Positions 33,154-42,459 of a DNA stretch of 64,000 nt are shown here, in pieces. The translations under genes were made by a program, and so were the position numbers. Numbering within the stretch: the stretch's first letter is position 1; every line of letters begins with the position of its first letter. The notes under the pieces were generated by a model. That model ran no database searches. It had not been told where the DNA came from and worked only from the letters and a program-made list of their open reading frames with translations. The stretch spans positions 434,001 to 498,000 of the forward strand of contig CAVTBB010000003.1 of the NCBI GenBank assembly GCA_963732855.1. The letters are read 5' to 3'. This DNA is from DASXVU01 sp963732855 (GTDB lineage Archaea > Thermoplasmatota > Thermoplasmata > Methanomassiliicoccales > UBA472).

Positions 33154-34770
33154 TCAGATCGTGAAATCCAGCATTTCTGCCACGGTCTCACCAACGGTAC
33201 GGTCGTCCATCGCGGCAATGAACTCTTCCTTCGTTCGGTAAGGGCGATGAACCATAATGCGGGCGGCTCGTTTCTTTCCGACCAACGGCAGGGACGCTAT
33301 CGCCGTCAGAGAGCATTTGTTGATCTTGAGCGGATGCTCCACCGCCGTCAAACTTCGGAAACCGTGGCCGCTAACGACCGCGTCGATGAATTTGCCTAAT
33401 TCGATCGGATAAGAGAATCCGACCAATAGAGGATAGGTTCCTATCTGCCGGCCGAAGGTGGTCTTGCCCTCGTATATCTCAGTATATACTCGGCGCAAGA
33501 CGGTGCCCAGCGGGGCGATGCGTTCCAGCATCGGTCGGTCGATGGTCTCCCGAACCTTCTGCTTGAACTTTAGGAACTCAGAATGGTTGACCCCATGATC
33601 GAACTTGCGCCGTATGTCGATAACCTGACGGATGTTGATACGGCGGAGCAGCAGGTCCCTCTCGAGCACCCTAATTAGAAAATCGTAGTTCAGATCCAAT
33701 GTCCTCTTGGTTTCGCCATCCAGTCCGATGATGAAGTTCAGGCCGGGCAAGACCGACGGCAGTCCGGTCGGGCCTCTTTCCCTGCCGATCCGGTTGATCA
33801 GCTCGATCGCCACCATGACCTGCTCGGCGGTGGCATTGAGGTTATTGGCCGCCACGACGGCCGGGTCGGCACTCTCCATTCCCAATGCTAGCACGTTTCC
33901 GCTTGTGCAATGGCGAACGATGCTATGGAGGATTTGCTCTGATTCTTCCGGATGCGCAGCGATGACCGCCGGGTTGGCATTGTCCAAATGGAGCAAGTCC
34001 ACGCCGAGTGCGGCGACGCCTGAGAGAAGTTGCTCGATCGCATCAGGGTCCGGACGGGGGGTCTCGCTACCATCCAGGTGGGCATGGTATGATATGAAGC
34101 AGGTCTGGGCTCCCAAGCGGAAGTTGCGGACACCGAGCTCGTGCAGTCTTTTGCATTCCGCGATGATATCCCCAGGCTCACGGCAGACCGGGATGCCTTT
34201 GAGCGGCTCCACACAGAAGGAGCAGCCCCCGCTATTGTACCTCACGCAGCCTCGATAAGTCTCGATCTCAGCCACCAAAGGTTGGGGGAAGTCGCGATGC
34301 TTCGTGACGATCTCGGTCCCGATCATCAGCCACCGGTTCCATTCTGCGACCGTCCTCCATCGGTTGGATGGGCCATTGCCGGTCAGGTAATCGTATAGGC
34401 AGCTGGCCGGATCCCGGGTGGCTACGACGTCGAACAAGCCAGAGGCATCAATGTCCTTCTCCAGTGTCAATGGCCCCCCGAGGAACCTGACCCCTCCCAT
34501 AGATGGGAGGTACCTTTCTATCTCCTTCCTCGATGCCGGCAGCGCCCTGATATACCTGCCCGGGACCGCGCTACCGGTCAGCATGATCAAGACATCTGCC
34601 CTCTCTGGTCGCCATCCTTGTCGGAGATCATCGATGGTATGGTAGCTAGCCTCGGCCCCCGCGTCCTTGGCGGCACCATAGACCGCCCTCACTAGAGGGT
34701 GGACATAAGGCGGCACGCCGAGCGATCCAGGCTCATCGATGTAACCATCTATCACTGAGACAAGGGTCAT
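33154..34770 (-). CDS. Radical SAM protein with C-terminal helix-hairpin-helix (COG1031)
   Basis: 538 residues. An N-terminal cobalamin-binding-like alpha/beta region (residues 1-150) precedes the radical SAM core. Its cluster Cys are spaced C-x7-C-x2-C (Cys 175, 183, 186 in CVRYNSGGCSFC) instead of C-x3-C-x2-C. The C-terminal 70 residues hold an HhH unit (LTAIASLPLVGKKRAARIM and RTKEEFIAAM). Members are widespread in archaea; function unknown, HhH suggesting nucleic-acid contact. Monocistronic by spacing. Confidence 0.87.
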   Translation of the reverse strand: MTLVSVIDGYIDEPGSLGVPPYVHPLVRAVYGAAKDAGAEASYHTIDDLRQGWRPERADVLIMLTGSAVPGRYIRALPASRKEIERYLPSMGGVRFLGGPLTLEKDIDASGLFDVVATRDPASCLYDYLTGNGPSNRWRTVAEWNRWLMIGTEIVTKHRDFPQPLVAEIETYRGCVRYNSGGCSFCVEPLKGIPVCREPGDIIAECKRLHELGVRNFRLGAQTCFISYHAHLDGSETPRPDPDAIEQLLSGVAALGVDLLHLDNANPAVIAAHPEESEQILHSIVRHCTSGNVLALGMESADPAVVAANNLNATAEQVMVAIELINRIGRERGPTGLPSVLPGLNFIIGLDGETKRTLDLNYDFLIRVLERDLLLRRINIRQVIDIRRKFDHGVNHSEFLKFKQKVRETIDRPMLERIAPLGTVLRRVYTEIYEGKTTFGRQIGTYPLLVGFSYPIELGKFIDAVVSGHGFRSLTAVEHPLKINKCSLTAIASLPLVGKKRAARIMVHRPYRTKEEFIAAMDDRTVGETVAEMLDFTI

Positions 34771-34875
34771 TTCAGGAAATCCTCCAAAACAAAGAAACGA
34801 AGCCCGATGCGCTCGCAGTCGGGCATTCGTTGAACGGTACGTTATTCAGGATCAAAGTCGTTTTTCGGGTCAGCC

Positions 34876-35142
34876 TCAGATGAGGCCGACCTCCACCGTC
34901 TCAACGTTCTGGATGCCTTCCACGGAGCGGTAGACCTCTTCCAGCTTCTCGATCAAGCCGCCGGAATCCAGCATGATGGTGGTCACTTCAAGCATGCTCA
35001 ACCCGAAGGCGAGCGGCTTGACTTCCGACCTGACGACCTTGACACCTTCCGGGACAAGGCTCTGGATTTTCTTCGAAAGCCCCTCGAGGTCGTAGTCGGT
35101 GGAATCTGGCATTAAATGGTGAACGGCGGCGACCTGTCCCAT
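34876..35142 (-). CDS. ef1b: Translation elongation factor aEF-1 beta
   Basis: 88 residues: MGQVAAVHHLMPDSTDYDLE, KVVRSEVKPLAFGLSML and IQNVETVEVGLI. This is the guanine-nucleotide exchange domain for EF-1 alpha. It follows the zinc-ribbon gene by nine bases on the same strand, a pairing seen across archaea. Confidence 0.95.
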   Translation of the reverse strand: MGQVAAVHHLMPDSTDYDLEGLSKKIQSLVPEGVKVVRSEVKPLAFGLSMLEVTTIMLDSGGLIEKLEEVYRSVEGIQNVETVEVGLI

Positions 35143-35151
35143 GTGAACACC

Positions 35152-35319
35152 TTAAGGTCCGGTTAACCCGCACTTGTCACACTTGTACTTTACACTCTGG
35201 TCGCGGCAGTTGGAGCATCTCCCGATCTCGGTGACCCCGCACTGGGGGCACTTGAAGAAGGTAATACCCTTTCCGACCAATCTCTTGCCGCATGAACTGC
35301 AGACTTTCTCATTCTCCAT
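35152..35319 (-). CDS. Small zinc-ribbon protein (COG2888-type)
   Basis: 55 residues opening with ATG at 35319 (MENEKVCSSCGKRLVGKG). Four CxxC knuckles are seen: CSSC, CPQC, CSNC and CDKC, enough for two zinc ions. This matches the archaeal zinc-finger family found next to EF-1 beta and annotated as Zn-ribbon RNA-binding protein with a role in translation. A TATA box (35351-35362) lies about 32 bases upstream and would drive both genes. Confidence 0.9.
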   Translation of the reverse strand: MENEKVCSSCGKRLVGKGITFFKCPQCGVTEIGRCSNCRDQSVKYKCDKCGLTGP

Positions 35320-35350
35320 AGCAATCGCTCGTGCGAGATTAGACTTCTTG

Positions 35351-35362
35351 TATAAATATATA
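35351..35362 (-). promoter_or_regulatory. TATA box of the zinc-ribbon/aEF1B operon
   Basis: On the minus strand ATATATTTATAC precedes the ATG at 35319 by about 32 bases, giving a very short or absent leader. Confidence 0.6.
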
Positions 35363-35582
35363 AGGGGGTTCCGAGAGTTACGAATATTCGTTTAAACCTG
35401 CGCAATCAAATATGTTCTCATCAAAGATTACAATATTGATAGTATATCGGTAATAATGAGGCTGCAATCCTCCGGTACCTTGTATGTTTCTAGAGTTGAA
35501 GAGAAAGGTTAAATAACGGTACCGGATTGTCTCGGCTCTGCACGCCGGCATACCTACCAAGGGCCTGTAGCTCAGCTAGGTA

Positions 35583-35610
35583 GGACGTTTGGTCACAGAC
35601 GTCCCTAGAA
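35583..35610 (+). other. D-loop intron of tRNA-Lys
   Basis: About 28 bases. The inner stem GACGTTTG/CAGACGTC (one G-T) closes on the loop GTCA. CTAGG before the TAG bulge pairs with CCTAG before the AAA bulge, a relaxed bulge-helix-bulge with cuts TA|G and AA|A. Ends may shift by one base. Confidence 0.8.
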
Positions 35611-35649
35611 AGAGCAGCTGGCTTTTAACCAGCTGGCCAAGGGTTCGAA

Positions 35650-35679
35650 TCATCCACGGTAACTCCGTGATGTCGAAAA
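35650..35679 (+). other. T-loop intron of tRNA-Lys
   Basis: 30 bases. Canonical bulge-helix-bulge: outer GGG/CCC, central 4-bp TTCG/CGAA, and 3-nt bulges AAT on both strands cut as AA|T. An inner CACGG/CCGTG stem with loop TAACT closes the intron. Splicing yields the perfect TTCGAAT T-loop. Confidence 0.88.
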
Positions 35680-35761
35680 TCCCTTCAGGCCCGCTTGCGT
35701 AGGCAAGAAACGACATGGGAGATCGAAAAGTGAACATCCGTTTCAAGATAATCCGATGCAT

Positions 35762-35770
35762 TTTTATAAG
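35762..35770 (+). promoter_or_regulatory. TATA box of the RNA polymerase operon
   Basis: TTTTATAAG lies 55-63 bases before the rpoH ATG at 35825, with an expected transcript start near 35790 and a leader of about 35 bases containing GAGGTGA before the start. Confidence 0.6.
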
Positions 35771-35824
35771 GCCGCTACTTAGTATGAAAGAAGGTCCGGG
35801 CTTAATTTCGTCGAGGTGATAGCT

Positions 35825-36088
35825 ATGGTCGATACTGTACAGTTTAACGTCTTAGAGCACGACCTCGTGCCAGAGCATTATTTGTTATCGGACGAGGAAA
35901 CCAAGAAGGTACTGGTCTCCTTGAAGATCCAGAAAGATCAGTTACCGAAGATTCGTAAGGGCGATGCCTGCATCAGGCTCCTGGAGAACCTTGAAGGCCC
36001 TATCACCGAAGGTAGAGTGGTCAAGATCGTGCGCCGAAGCGCGACCGCTGAGACCACCGTTGCCTATCGCTTAGTTGTCAGAGGGTGA
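35825..36088 (+). CDS. rpoH: DNA-directed RNA polymerase subunit H (Rpo5)
   Basis: 87 residues from ATG 35825, with a GAGGTGAT Shine-Dalgarno; three codons upstream are also open. FNVLEHDLVPEHYLLS and KKVLVSLKIQKDQLPKIRKGDACIR are the RpoH core, equal to the C-terminal domain of eukaryotic Rpb5. It forms the lower jaw of the polymerase. The stop overlaps the rpoB GTG start by four bases. Confidence 0.96.
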   Translation: MVDTVQFNVLEHDLVPEHYLLSDEETKKVLVSLKIQKDQLPKIRKGDACIRLLENLEGPITEGRVVKIVRRSATAETTVAYRLVVRG

Positions 36089-39000
36089 ATTCGTTGCGTG
36101 ACCTAGTCGAACTCTATTTCAAAGAAAGAAGCATTGTAAATCATCACATTTCCAGCTTTGACGACTTCCTGTCGACACTGGACAACCCGAATAGCAGGAT
36201 GCAGAAGATCGTCGACAACCTGCGCGTCTCGGCGGAGGACTTGGATCGAGGGTTCATCAGGCTCGACCCGGACAAGACCGATGGCAGGATCGTGGAGATA
36301 CGTGTAGGAAGGAAGCGGGACGAGAAGACCGGGAACATCGACAACCAGTCGCGCCCGACCATTCATGTAGGGCTGCCGGTTGTCCGCGAGGCGAACGGTT
36401 ACGTCCATGACCTTTCCCCCATGGAAGCAAGGCTAAGGAACCTGAACTACCTGGCCCCAGTCTATCTGGATTTCACCGTCGTCGAGGACGGCATCGAGAA
36501 GGAGCCGGAAAGGGTCCACATCGGTGACCTCCCGGTCATGGTCAAGTCGAAGAAATGTACCCTCTACAAGGAGAACATGGAACAGGAGAGGGAGATCAAC
36601 GACCACGAGTACAGCCTACGCCTGATGAAGGCCGGCGAGGACCCGATGGACCCTGGCGGATACTTCATCATCGGTGGAACGGAGAGGGTTCTGATCACCC
36701 TAGAGGACCTTGCGCCCAACAGGGTCATGGTCGAGTATAACGAGCGGTACGGCACGAAGCTCGAAGTGGCCAAGGTATTCTCGCAGAGGGAAGGCCACAG
36801 AGCGCTCACCTTGGTCGAGAAGAAGCGCGACGGCATGCTCATGGTCACGGTACCGGCGGCGTCGGGACAGATCCCGCTGGTGGCATTGATGAAGGCATTG
36901 GGAATGAAGACGGACGAGGAGATATTCGAGGCCGTCGCATCCATGCCAGAGATGCACAACATCGTTTATGCCAACATCGAGGAATGCCAGGACAAGAAGC
37001 TGTTCCCGCCAAACGGAATCTTCACCCCGGACGACGCCAACCTGTACCTGGAGCGCAAGTTCGCTACCGGCCAGGCAAAGGAGTACCGGCTGAAGAAGGT
37101 CGAGTCTATCATCGACCGTTCGCTGCTGCCCCACCTAGGCGACACCAAGGATGACCGGATGAAGAAAGCGATATTCCTCGGAAGGATCGCACGGTCCGTG
37201 CTGGAACTCTATCTGGAGAAGCGTGGCGAGGACGACAAGGACCACTACGCCAACAAGAGGCTGAAACTGTCCGGCGATCTGATGGAGGACCTCTTCCGGG
37301 TCGCATTCACCAACCTGATGAAGGACCTGAAATACCAGCTGGAACGATCCTATGCCAGGAAGAAGGACTTGAGGATTGCCAGCGCGATCCGGCCAGATCT
37401 GTTGACCCACCGCTTGCTACACGCTTTGGCGACAGGCAACTGGGTCGGAGGCAGGGCGGGAGTATCGCAGCTGCTGGACCGAACGTCCAACATGTCCACG
37501 ATATCTCACCTCAGGCGTGTAACGTCCTCACTCACTAGGTCGCAGCCTCACTTCGAGGCCCGTGACCTGCACCCGACCCAATGGGGCCGGTTGTGCCCGA
37601 GCGAGACGCCAGAAGGTCAGAACTGCGGTCTGGTGAAGAACGCCGCGCTGATCATCGATGTCTCGGAAGGGTTCCGCGAAGAGGACGTTGCGTATCTGCT
37701 GAAGGACCTCGGCGTCAAAGAGGTCAAGGGGCAGAAGACCGGCACTCGCGTTTATGTCAACGGGGACCTGAAGGGTGTCTCGGAGAAGGCCAAGGAACTT
37801 ATCGCCGAGATGCGCCACCGCCGCAGAAGCGGACTCCTGTCACACGAGATAAACATCCGTTACGACCAGGAGATGGACGAGGTCATCATCAACTGTGATG
37901 AAGGCAGACTGAGGCGGCCATTGTTGGTCGTCAATGACGGTAAGCTGGCCCTGAGCCGCAAGAACATCGAGGACATCCGCGAGGGCAAGAGCAAGTGGTC
38001 CGATCTGATACGCGAGGGCGTTCTGGAATGGATCGATGCCGAGGAAGAGGAGGACGCCTATATCTGCGTCGATCCCTTCGAAGTGCCAGAGCGTTGCGAC
38101 AAGTGCTCCCGGGCACTATCGCCGATCGATGTCGACTGGATGAACCCGGGCACGAACGACAAGCAGGCCAACCTGAAGTGCAAGCACTGCAACCAGATCA
38201 TATCCGGAAAGCTATTGATGCACAAGGACCACACCCACATGGAAGTAGACCCGATGGTCATCCTCGGTGTCTGCGCCGGGCTGGTCCCGTATCCGGAACA
38301 CAACTCTTCGCCACGTGTCACCATGGGAGCAGGCATGTCCAAGCAATCGCTGGGACTGGCTTCCAGCAACTACCGGAAGAGGCCGGACACCCGCGGCCAC
38401 GTCATGCACTACCCGCAGAAGCCGATGGTGCAGACCAAGACCATGGAGTTCGTCGCGTTCAACGAAAGGCCAGCTGGCCAGAACTTCGTCGTCGCCATCC
38501 TTTCCTACCACGGCTACAACATGGAAGATGCGCTTATCCTGAACCGCGCCAGTGTAGAGCGTGGACTGGGACGTTCCTCCTTTATGAGGACGTACCGGGC
38601 AGAGGAGCGCCGCTACCCCGGAGGGCAGGAGGACCACTTCGAGATCCCGCCGCCCGACGTGCGCGGAGCCAGGCAGGACCTTTCATACAGTAACCTGGGA
38701 GAGGACGGGCTGATCAGCCCGGAGACCTCGGTCACTGGCGGTGACGTGCTCATCGGTAAGACATCACCACCGAGGTTCCTGGAAGAGGAGACGGACTTCC
38801 TTACGCCTCAGAAGAGGCGTGAGACCTCGATCACCTGCCGTGCGGGAGAGACTGGCTATGTCGACTCGGTAATGCTGACCGAGTCGGAGAACGGTTCCCG
38901 CTTGGTCAAGATCCGCGTCCGTGACGAGAGGATACCGGAACTGGGCGACAAGTTCGCATCCAGGCACGGGCAGAAGGGGGTCATCGGATTGATCGCGCCG

Positions 39001-39684
39001 CCGGAGGACCTGCCGTTCACCACGGACGGTATCATCCCGGACCTGGTCATCAACCCGCACGCCATCCCGTCCCGTATGACCGTCGCCCATATCCTGGAGA
39101 TGGTCGGAGGGAAGGTCGGCTCCATGGAGTCGAGGCTCATCGACGGTACGCCTTTCTCGGGCGAGAGGGAGGAAGCCATCCGTGAGTCCCTGGTGCGCAA
39201 CGGGTTCATGCATTCGGGAAGGGAGGTCATGTATGACGGCCTCACCGGCCAGAAGATAGACGTTGACATCTTCATCGGTGTTATCTACTACCAGAAACTG
39301 CACCACATGGTGTCCGGTAAGATGCACGTCCGGTCGAGGGGACCGGTGCAGATCCTTACCAGGCAACCAACCGAGGGCCGTTCTAGGCAAGGAGGTCTTA
39401 GGTTCGGTGAGATGGAGAGGGACTGTCTGATCGGGCACGGCGCCGCGATGGTCATCAAGGACCGTTTGCTGGACGAGTCCGATGGAACGTTCCAGTACGT
39501 CTGCGGTAACGGGAACTGCGGCCACATGGCCATGCTCGACCGGCGCGGCTCATTGCGCTGCCCGGTGTGCGGCAACAACACCAACGTTCACTTGGTCCAG
39601 ACCTCGTATGCGTTCAAGCTGCTCCTCGATGAGCTGCTGTCGCTTGGGGTGGCCATGCGTCTTCAATTGGAGGACTTGCGATGA
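36085..39684 (+). CDS. rpoB: DNA-directed RNA polymerase subunit B (Rpo2), undivided
   Basis: 1199 residues in one piece, from a GTG overlapping the rpoH stop. Visible: FIIGGTERVLITLEDLAPNR in the N-terminal half, ATGNWVGGRAGVSQLLDRT, TQWGRLCPSETPEGQNCGL, the zinc pair CDKCSRALSP and CKHC, HGYNMEDALILNRASVERG, GDKFASRHGQKGVIGL, and a C-terminal zinc site CGNGNCGH with CPVCGN. Many methanogens and haloarchaea split B into B'' and B'; an undivided gene fits Thermoplasmatota or deeper lineages. The stop overlaps the rpoA1 start (ATGA). Confidence 0.97.
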   Translation: MNSLRDLVELYFKERSIVNHHISSFDDFLSTLDNPNSRMQKIVDNLRVSAEDLDRGFIRLDPDKTDGRIVEIRVGRKRDEKTGNIDNQSRPTIHVGLPVVREANGYVHDLSPMEARLRNLNYLAPVYLDFTVVEDGIEKEPERVHIGDLPVMVKSKKCTLYKENMEQEREINDHEYSLRLMKAGEDPMDPGGYFIIGGTERVLITLEDLAPNRVMVEYNERYGTKLEVAKVFSQREGHRALTLVEKKRDGMLMVTVPAASGQIPLVALMKALGMKTDEEIFEAVASMPEMHNIVYANIEECQDKKLFPPNGIFTPDDANLYLERKFATGQAKEYRLKKVESIIDRSLLPHLGDTKDDRMKKAIFLGRIARSVLELYLEKRGEDDKDHYANKRLKLSGDLMEDLFRVAFTNLMKDLKYQLERSYARKKDLRIASAIRPDLLTHRLLHALATGNWVGGRAGVSQLLDRTSNMSTISHLRRVTSSLTRSQPHFEARDLHPTQWGRLCPSETPEGQNCGLVKNAALIIDVSEGFREEDVAYLLKDLGVKEVKGQKTGTRVYVNGDLKGVSEKAKELIAEMRHRRRSGLLSHEINIRYDQEMDEVIINCDEGRLRRPLLVVNDGKLALSRKNIEDIREGKSKWSDLIREGVLEWIDAEEEEDAYICVDPFEVPERCDKCSRALSPIDVDWMNPGTNDKQANLKCKHCNQIISGKLLMHKDHTHMEVDPMVILGVCAGLVPYPEHNSSPRVTMGAGMSKQSLGLASSNYRKRPDTRGHVMHYPQKPMVQTKTMEFVAFNERPAGQNFVVAILSYHGYNMEDALILNRASVERGLGRSSFMRTYRAEERRYPGGQEDHFEIPPPDVRGARQDLSYSNLGEDGLISPETSVTGGDVLIGKTSPPRFLEEETDFLTPQKRRETSITCRAGETGYVDSVMLTESENGSRLVKIRVRDERIPELGDKFASRHGQKGVIGLIAPPEDLPFTTDGIIPDLVINPHAIPSRMTVAHILEMVGGKVGSMESRLIDGTPFSGEREEAIRESLVRNGFMHSGREVMYDGLTGQKIDVDIFIGVIYYQKLHHMVSGKMHVRSRGPVQILTRQPTEGRSRQGGLRFGEMERDCLIGHGAAMVIKDRLLDESDGTFQYVCGNGNCGHMAMLDRRGSLRCPVCGNNTNVHLVQTSYAFKLLLDELLSLGVAMRLQLEDLR

Positions 39685-42459
39685 TGCGAGGGGTTTCAAA
39701 GAGGATCGGATCCATCAAGTTCAGCTGCCTTTCTCCTGACGAGATCAGGAAGATGTCGGCCACAAAGATCATCACCGCCGACACGTACGACGACGACGGG
39801 TTCCCGATCGACATGGGTCTTATGGACCCGCATTTGGGTGTCATCGAGCCGGGCCTACGGTGCAAGACCTGCGGGCATAAGGTCGACGAATGCCCCGGAC
39901 ACTTCGGGAACATCGATCTAGCCATGCCTGTCGTGCACGTCGGGTTCATGAAGGAGATCAAGAAGCTGCTTCAATCCACCTGCCGTTCCTGCGGTCGTCT
40001 TTTGCTCACCGAGGAGCAGGCCAAGGAGTACCGGGAGACCATGGAGCAGGTCGAGGAGCTGGGAGGCGACTCGATGGATGTCCGCCTGGTATCGAAGGAC
40101 ACGGCCAAGGACGCCGCCTCGAGACAGGTATGCCCGCACTGCGGGGCAGAGCAGCTCAAGATAACCCTGGACAAGCCGACCACCTTCCGCGAGGACGGCC
40201 ACAAGCTGACCCCGAAGGAGGTCCGTGAGCGTCTGGAAACGTATCCCGGACGCGGACCTGGTGCCGCTGGGAATAGATCCAGCCTCGTGCCGACCGGAAT
40301 GGATGGTGCTCACCGCATTGCCGGTGCCGCCAGTCACCGTACGACCATCGATCACCCTGGAGTCCGGAGACAGGTCCGAGGATGATCTGACCCACAAACT
40401 GGTCGATGTGCTGAGGATCAACCAGCGTCTTCGGGAGAACCGTGATGCAGGTGCGCCCCAGCTGATCGTCGAGGACCTGTGGGAGCTACTTCAGTACCAC
40501 ATCACCACATACTTCGACAACCAGACGTCCGGCATACCGCCCGCAAGGCACCGGTCTGGCCGTCCGCTGAAGACCTTGGTCCAGAGACTGAAGGGAAAGG
40601 AAGGAAGGTTCCGTTCCAACCTGTCCGGTAAGCGTGTGAACTTCTCGGCCCGTACCGTGATCTCGCCCGACCCAGCATTGTCGATCAATGAGGTCGGCGT
40701 ACCAACCGAGGCGGCCAGGGAACTGACCTTGCCGGTCCATGTGACCGCTGCGAACCTGCAGATACTGAAGGACATGGTAAAGCGCGGACCGACCCCCCAC
40801 TTCGACTACTACGTACCGGGAGTCAACTACGTCATCCGGCCAGATGGTAGGAGGATCAGGGTCACGGACAAGAACGCTGAAACGGTGTCCGAGACGGTCG
40901 AGATCAACTTCATCATCGAGAGACACCTGATGGACGGCGACATCGTGCTGTTCAACCGGCAGCCATCGCTGCATAGGATGTCCATGATGGCGCACACCGT
41001 CCGGGTCATGCCCGGCAAGACCTTCAGGCTGAACCTGTGCGTCTGCCCGCCATACAACGCTGATTTCGATGGCGACGAAATGAACATGCACGTCCTGCAG
41101 TCCGAGGAAGCCCGGGCCGAAGCGACCATACTGATGAAGGTGCAGGAGCACATCCTGTCACCCAGGTTCGGCGGGCCGGTCATCGGCGCCATCCACGACC
41201 ATATCACCGGGACCTACCTGCTGACCCACCTCAACCCGGTCTTCAACAAGAGCGAGAGCCTGTTCATCACGTCCAGGCTAAAGGGAAACGAGCTACCGGC
41301 ACCGCTGATCAAGGACGGAAAGGAGTTCTGGACCGGGAAGATGATCTTCTCCTCCATCCTCCCCAAGGACCTGCGCGTGGTGTTCAAATCCTCCATCTGC
41401 GAGAAATGCACCCAGTGCAAGAAGGACAAGTGCGAGAACGACGCCTATGTGAGGATCAAAGACGGCAAGCTTCTCACCGGAACGATCGATGAAAAGGCCA
41501 TCGGATCGATGAAGGGAAAGATACTGGACAAGATCGCGCGTGACTATGGATCGAACTACTCGCGCGAGTTCCTGGACAGTGTGACCAAGATCGCCATCGG
41601 AGCTATCATGGTCAAGGGATTCTCCACCGGCATTGATGACGAAGATATCCCGAAGGAATCCCAGCTACAGATCCAGGACATGCTCCAGGGCGCATCGGAC
41701 AAGGTCGACCAGCTGGTCACCGCGTACCGCAAGGGCGAGCTGGAACAGATGCCCGGACGATCAATGGAAGAGACCCTCGAGGTCGAGGCCATGAAGGAGC
41801 TGGGACGAGCAAGAGATGAGGCCGGTCGGATCGCAGGTGACCAGCTAGGTCTGGAGAACGCCGCGGTGCAGATGGCCAAGTCCGGAGCGAGGGGCTCAAT
41901 GCTTAACCTTTCCCAGATGGCAGGGTGCATCGGACAGCAGGCAGTCAGAGGAGAGAGGCTGTCCAGGGGATACTGGAACAGGACCTTGCCTCACTTCCGC
42001 CAGGGCGACCTAGGTGCGAAGGCCAAGGGATTCGTCACCAACTCATACAAGTCTGGGCTCACCCCGACCGAGTTCTTCTTCCACTCCATGGGAGGTCGCG
42101 AAGGACTGGTCGATACCGCTGTCCGTACCAGCCGTTCTGGTTACATGCAACGCCGGTTGATCAACGCGCTGGAAGATCTGAAGCTGAAGCAGGACCATAC
42201 GGTCCGGAACACTGCCGACAGCATCATCCAGTTCGAATATGGTGAGGATGGGATCGACCCGTGCCGCGGTGTCGGAGGCGAGGCGATCGACATCGATGAC
42301 GTGTTGCTGGAAGTGCTCGGCGATGAGGCAGAGCTGCTGCAGCGCATCGAGGACAAGAAGGTCGGCACGTACGGTACCGTCGAGAAGGACCTGATGGAGC
42401 TCTCCGAAGAGGAAGAGGAGTCAGAGGATGTCGAGTTCGAGGGCGGAGGTGAGGAGTAA
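39681..42459 (+). CDS. rpoA1: DNA-directed RNA polymerase subunit A' (Rpo1N), with single-base frameshift
   Basis: The N-terminal frame (39681 on) has the zinc site CKTCGHKVDECPGHFGNID and reads to KEVRERLE near 40236. The rest is in the +1 frame from RIPDADLVPLGIDP onward and carries GRFRSNLSGKRVNFSARTV, the catalytic NADFDGDEMNMH and the bridge-helix region SGARGSMLNLSQMAGCIGQQ. The lesion is an extra A in AAA (40237-40239): GAA CGT would give the expected E-R-I-P. Joined length is about 925 residues, normal for A'. Alternatives are recoding, or a split gene starting at GTG 40225. rpoA2 begins directly after the stop. Confidence 0.9.

Larger units (their letters stand above)
35561..35693 (+). 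tRNA. tRNA-Lys (anticodon TTT) with two non-canonical introns
   Basis: Exons assemble into a 75-nt tRNA: acceptor GGGCCTG/CAGGCCC with discriminator G, D-stem GCTC/GAGC, anticodon stem GCTGG/CCAGC with loop CTTTTAA (anticodon TTT), T-stem AAGGG/CCCTT with loop TTCGAAT. The anticodon loop has no intron. The D-loop is interrupted after GCTAGGTA and the T-loop after TTCGAA. Removing about 28 and 30 bases restores every stem. It sits upstream of the RNA polymerase operon. Confidence 0.93.

Noticed and set aside
38764..39525. 253-residue minus-strand frame inside rpoB
   Set aside because: Antisense shadow of conserved rpoB motifs.
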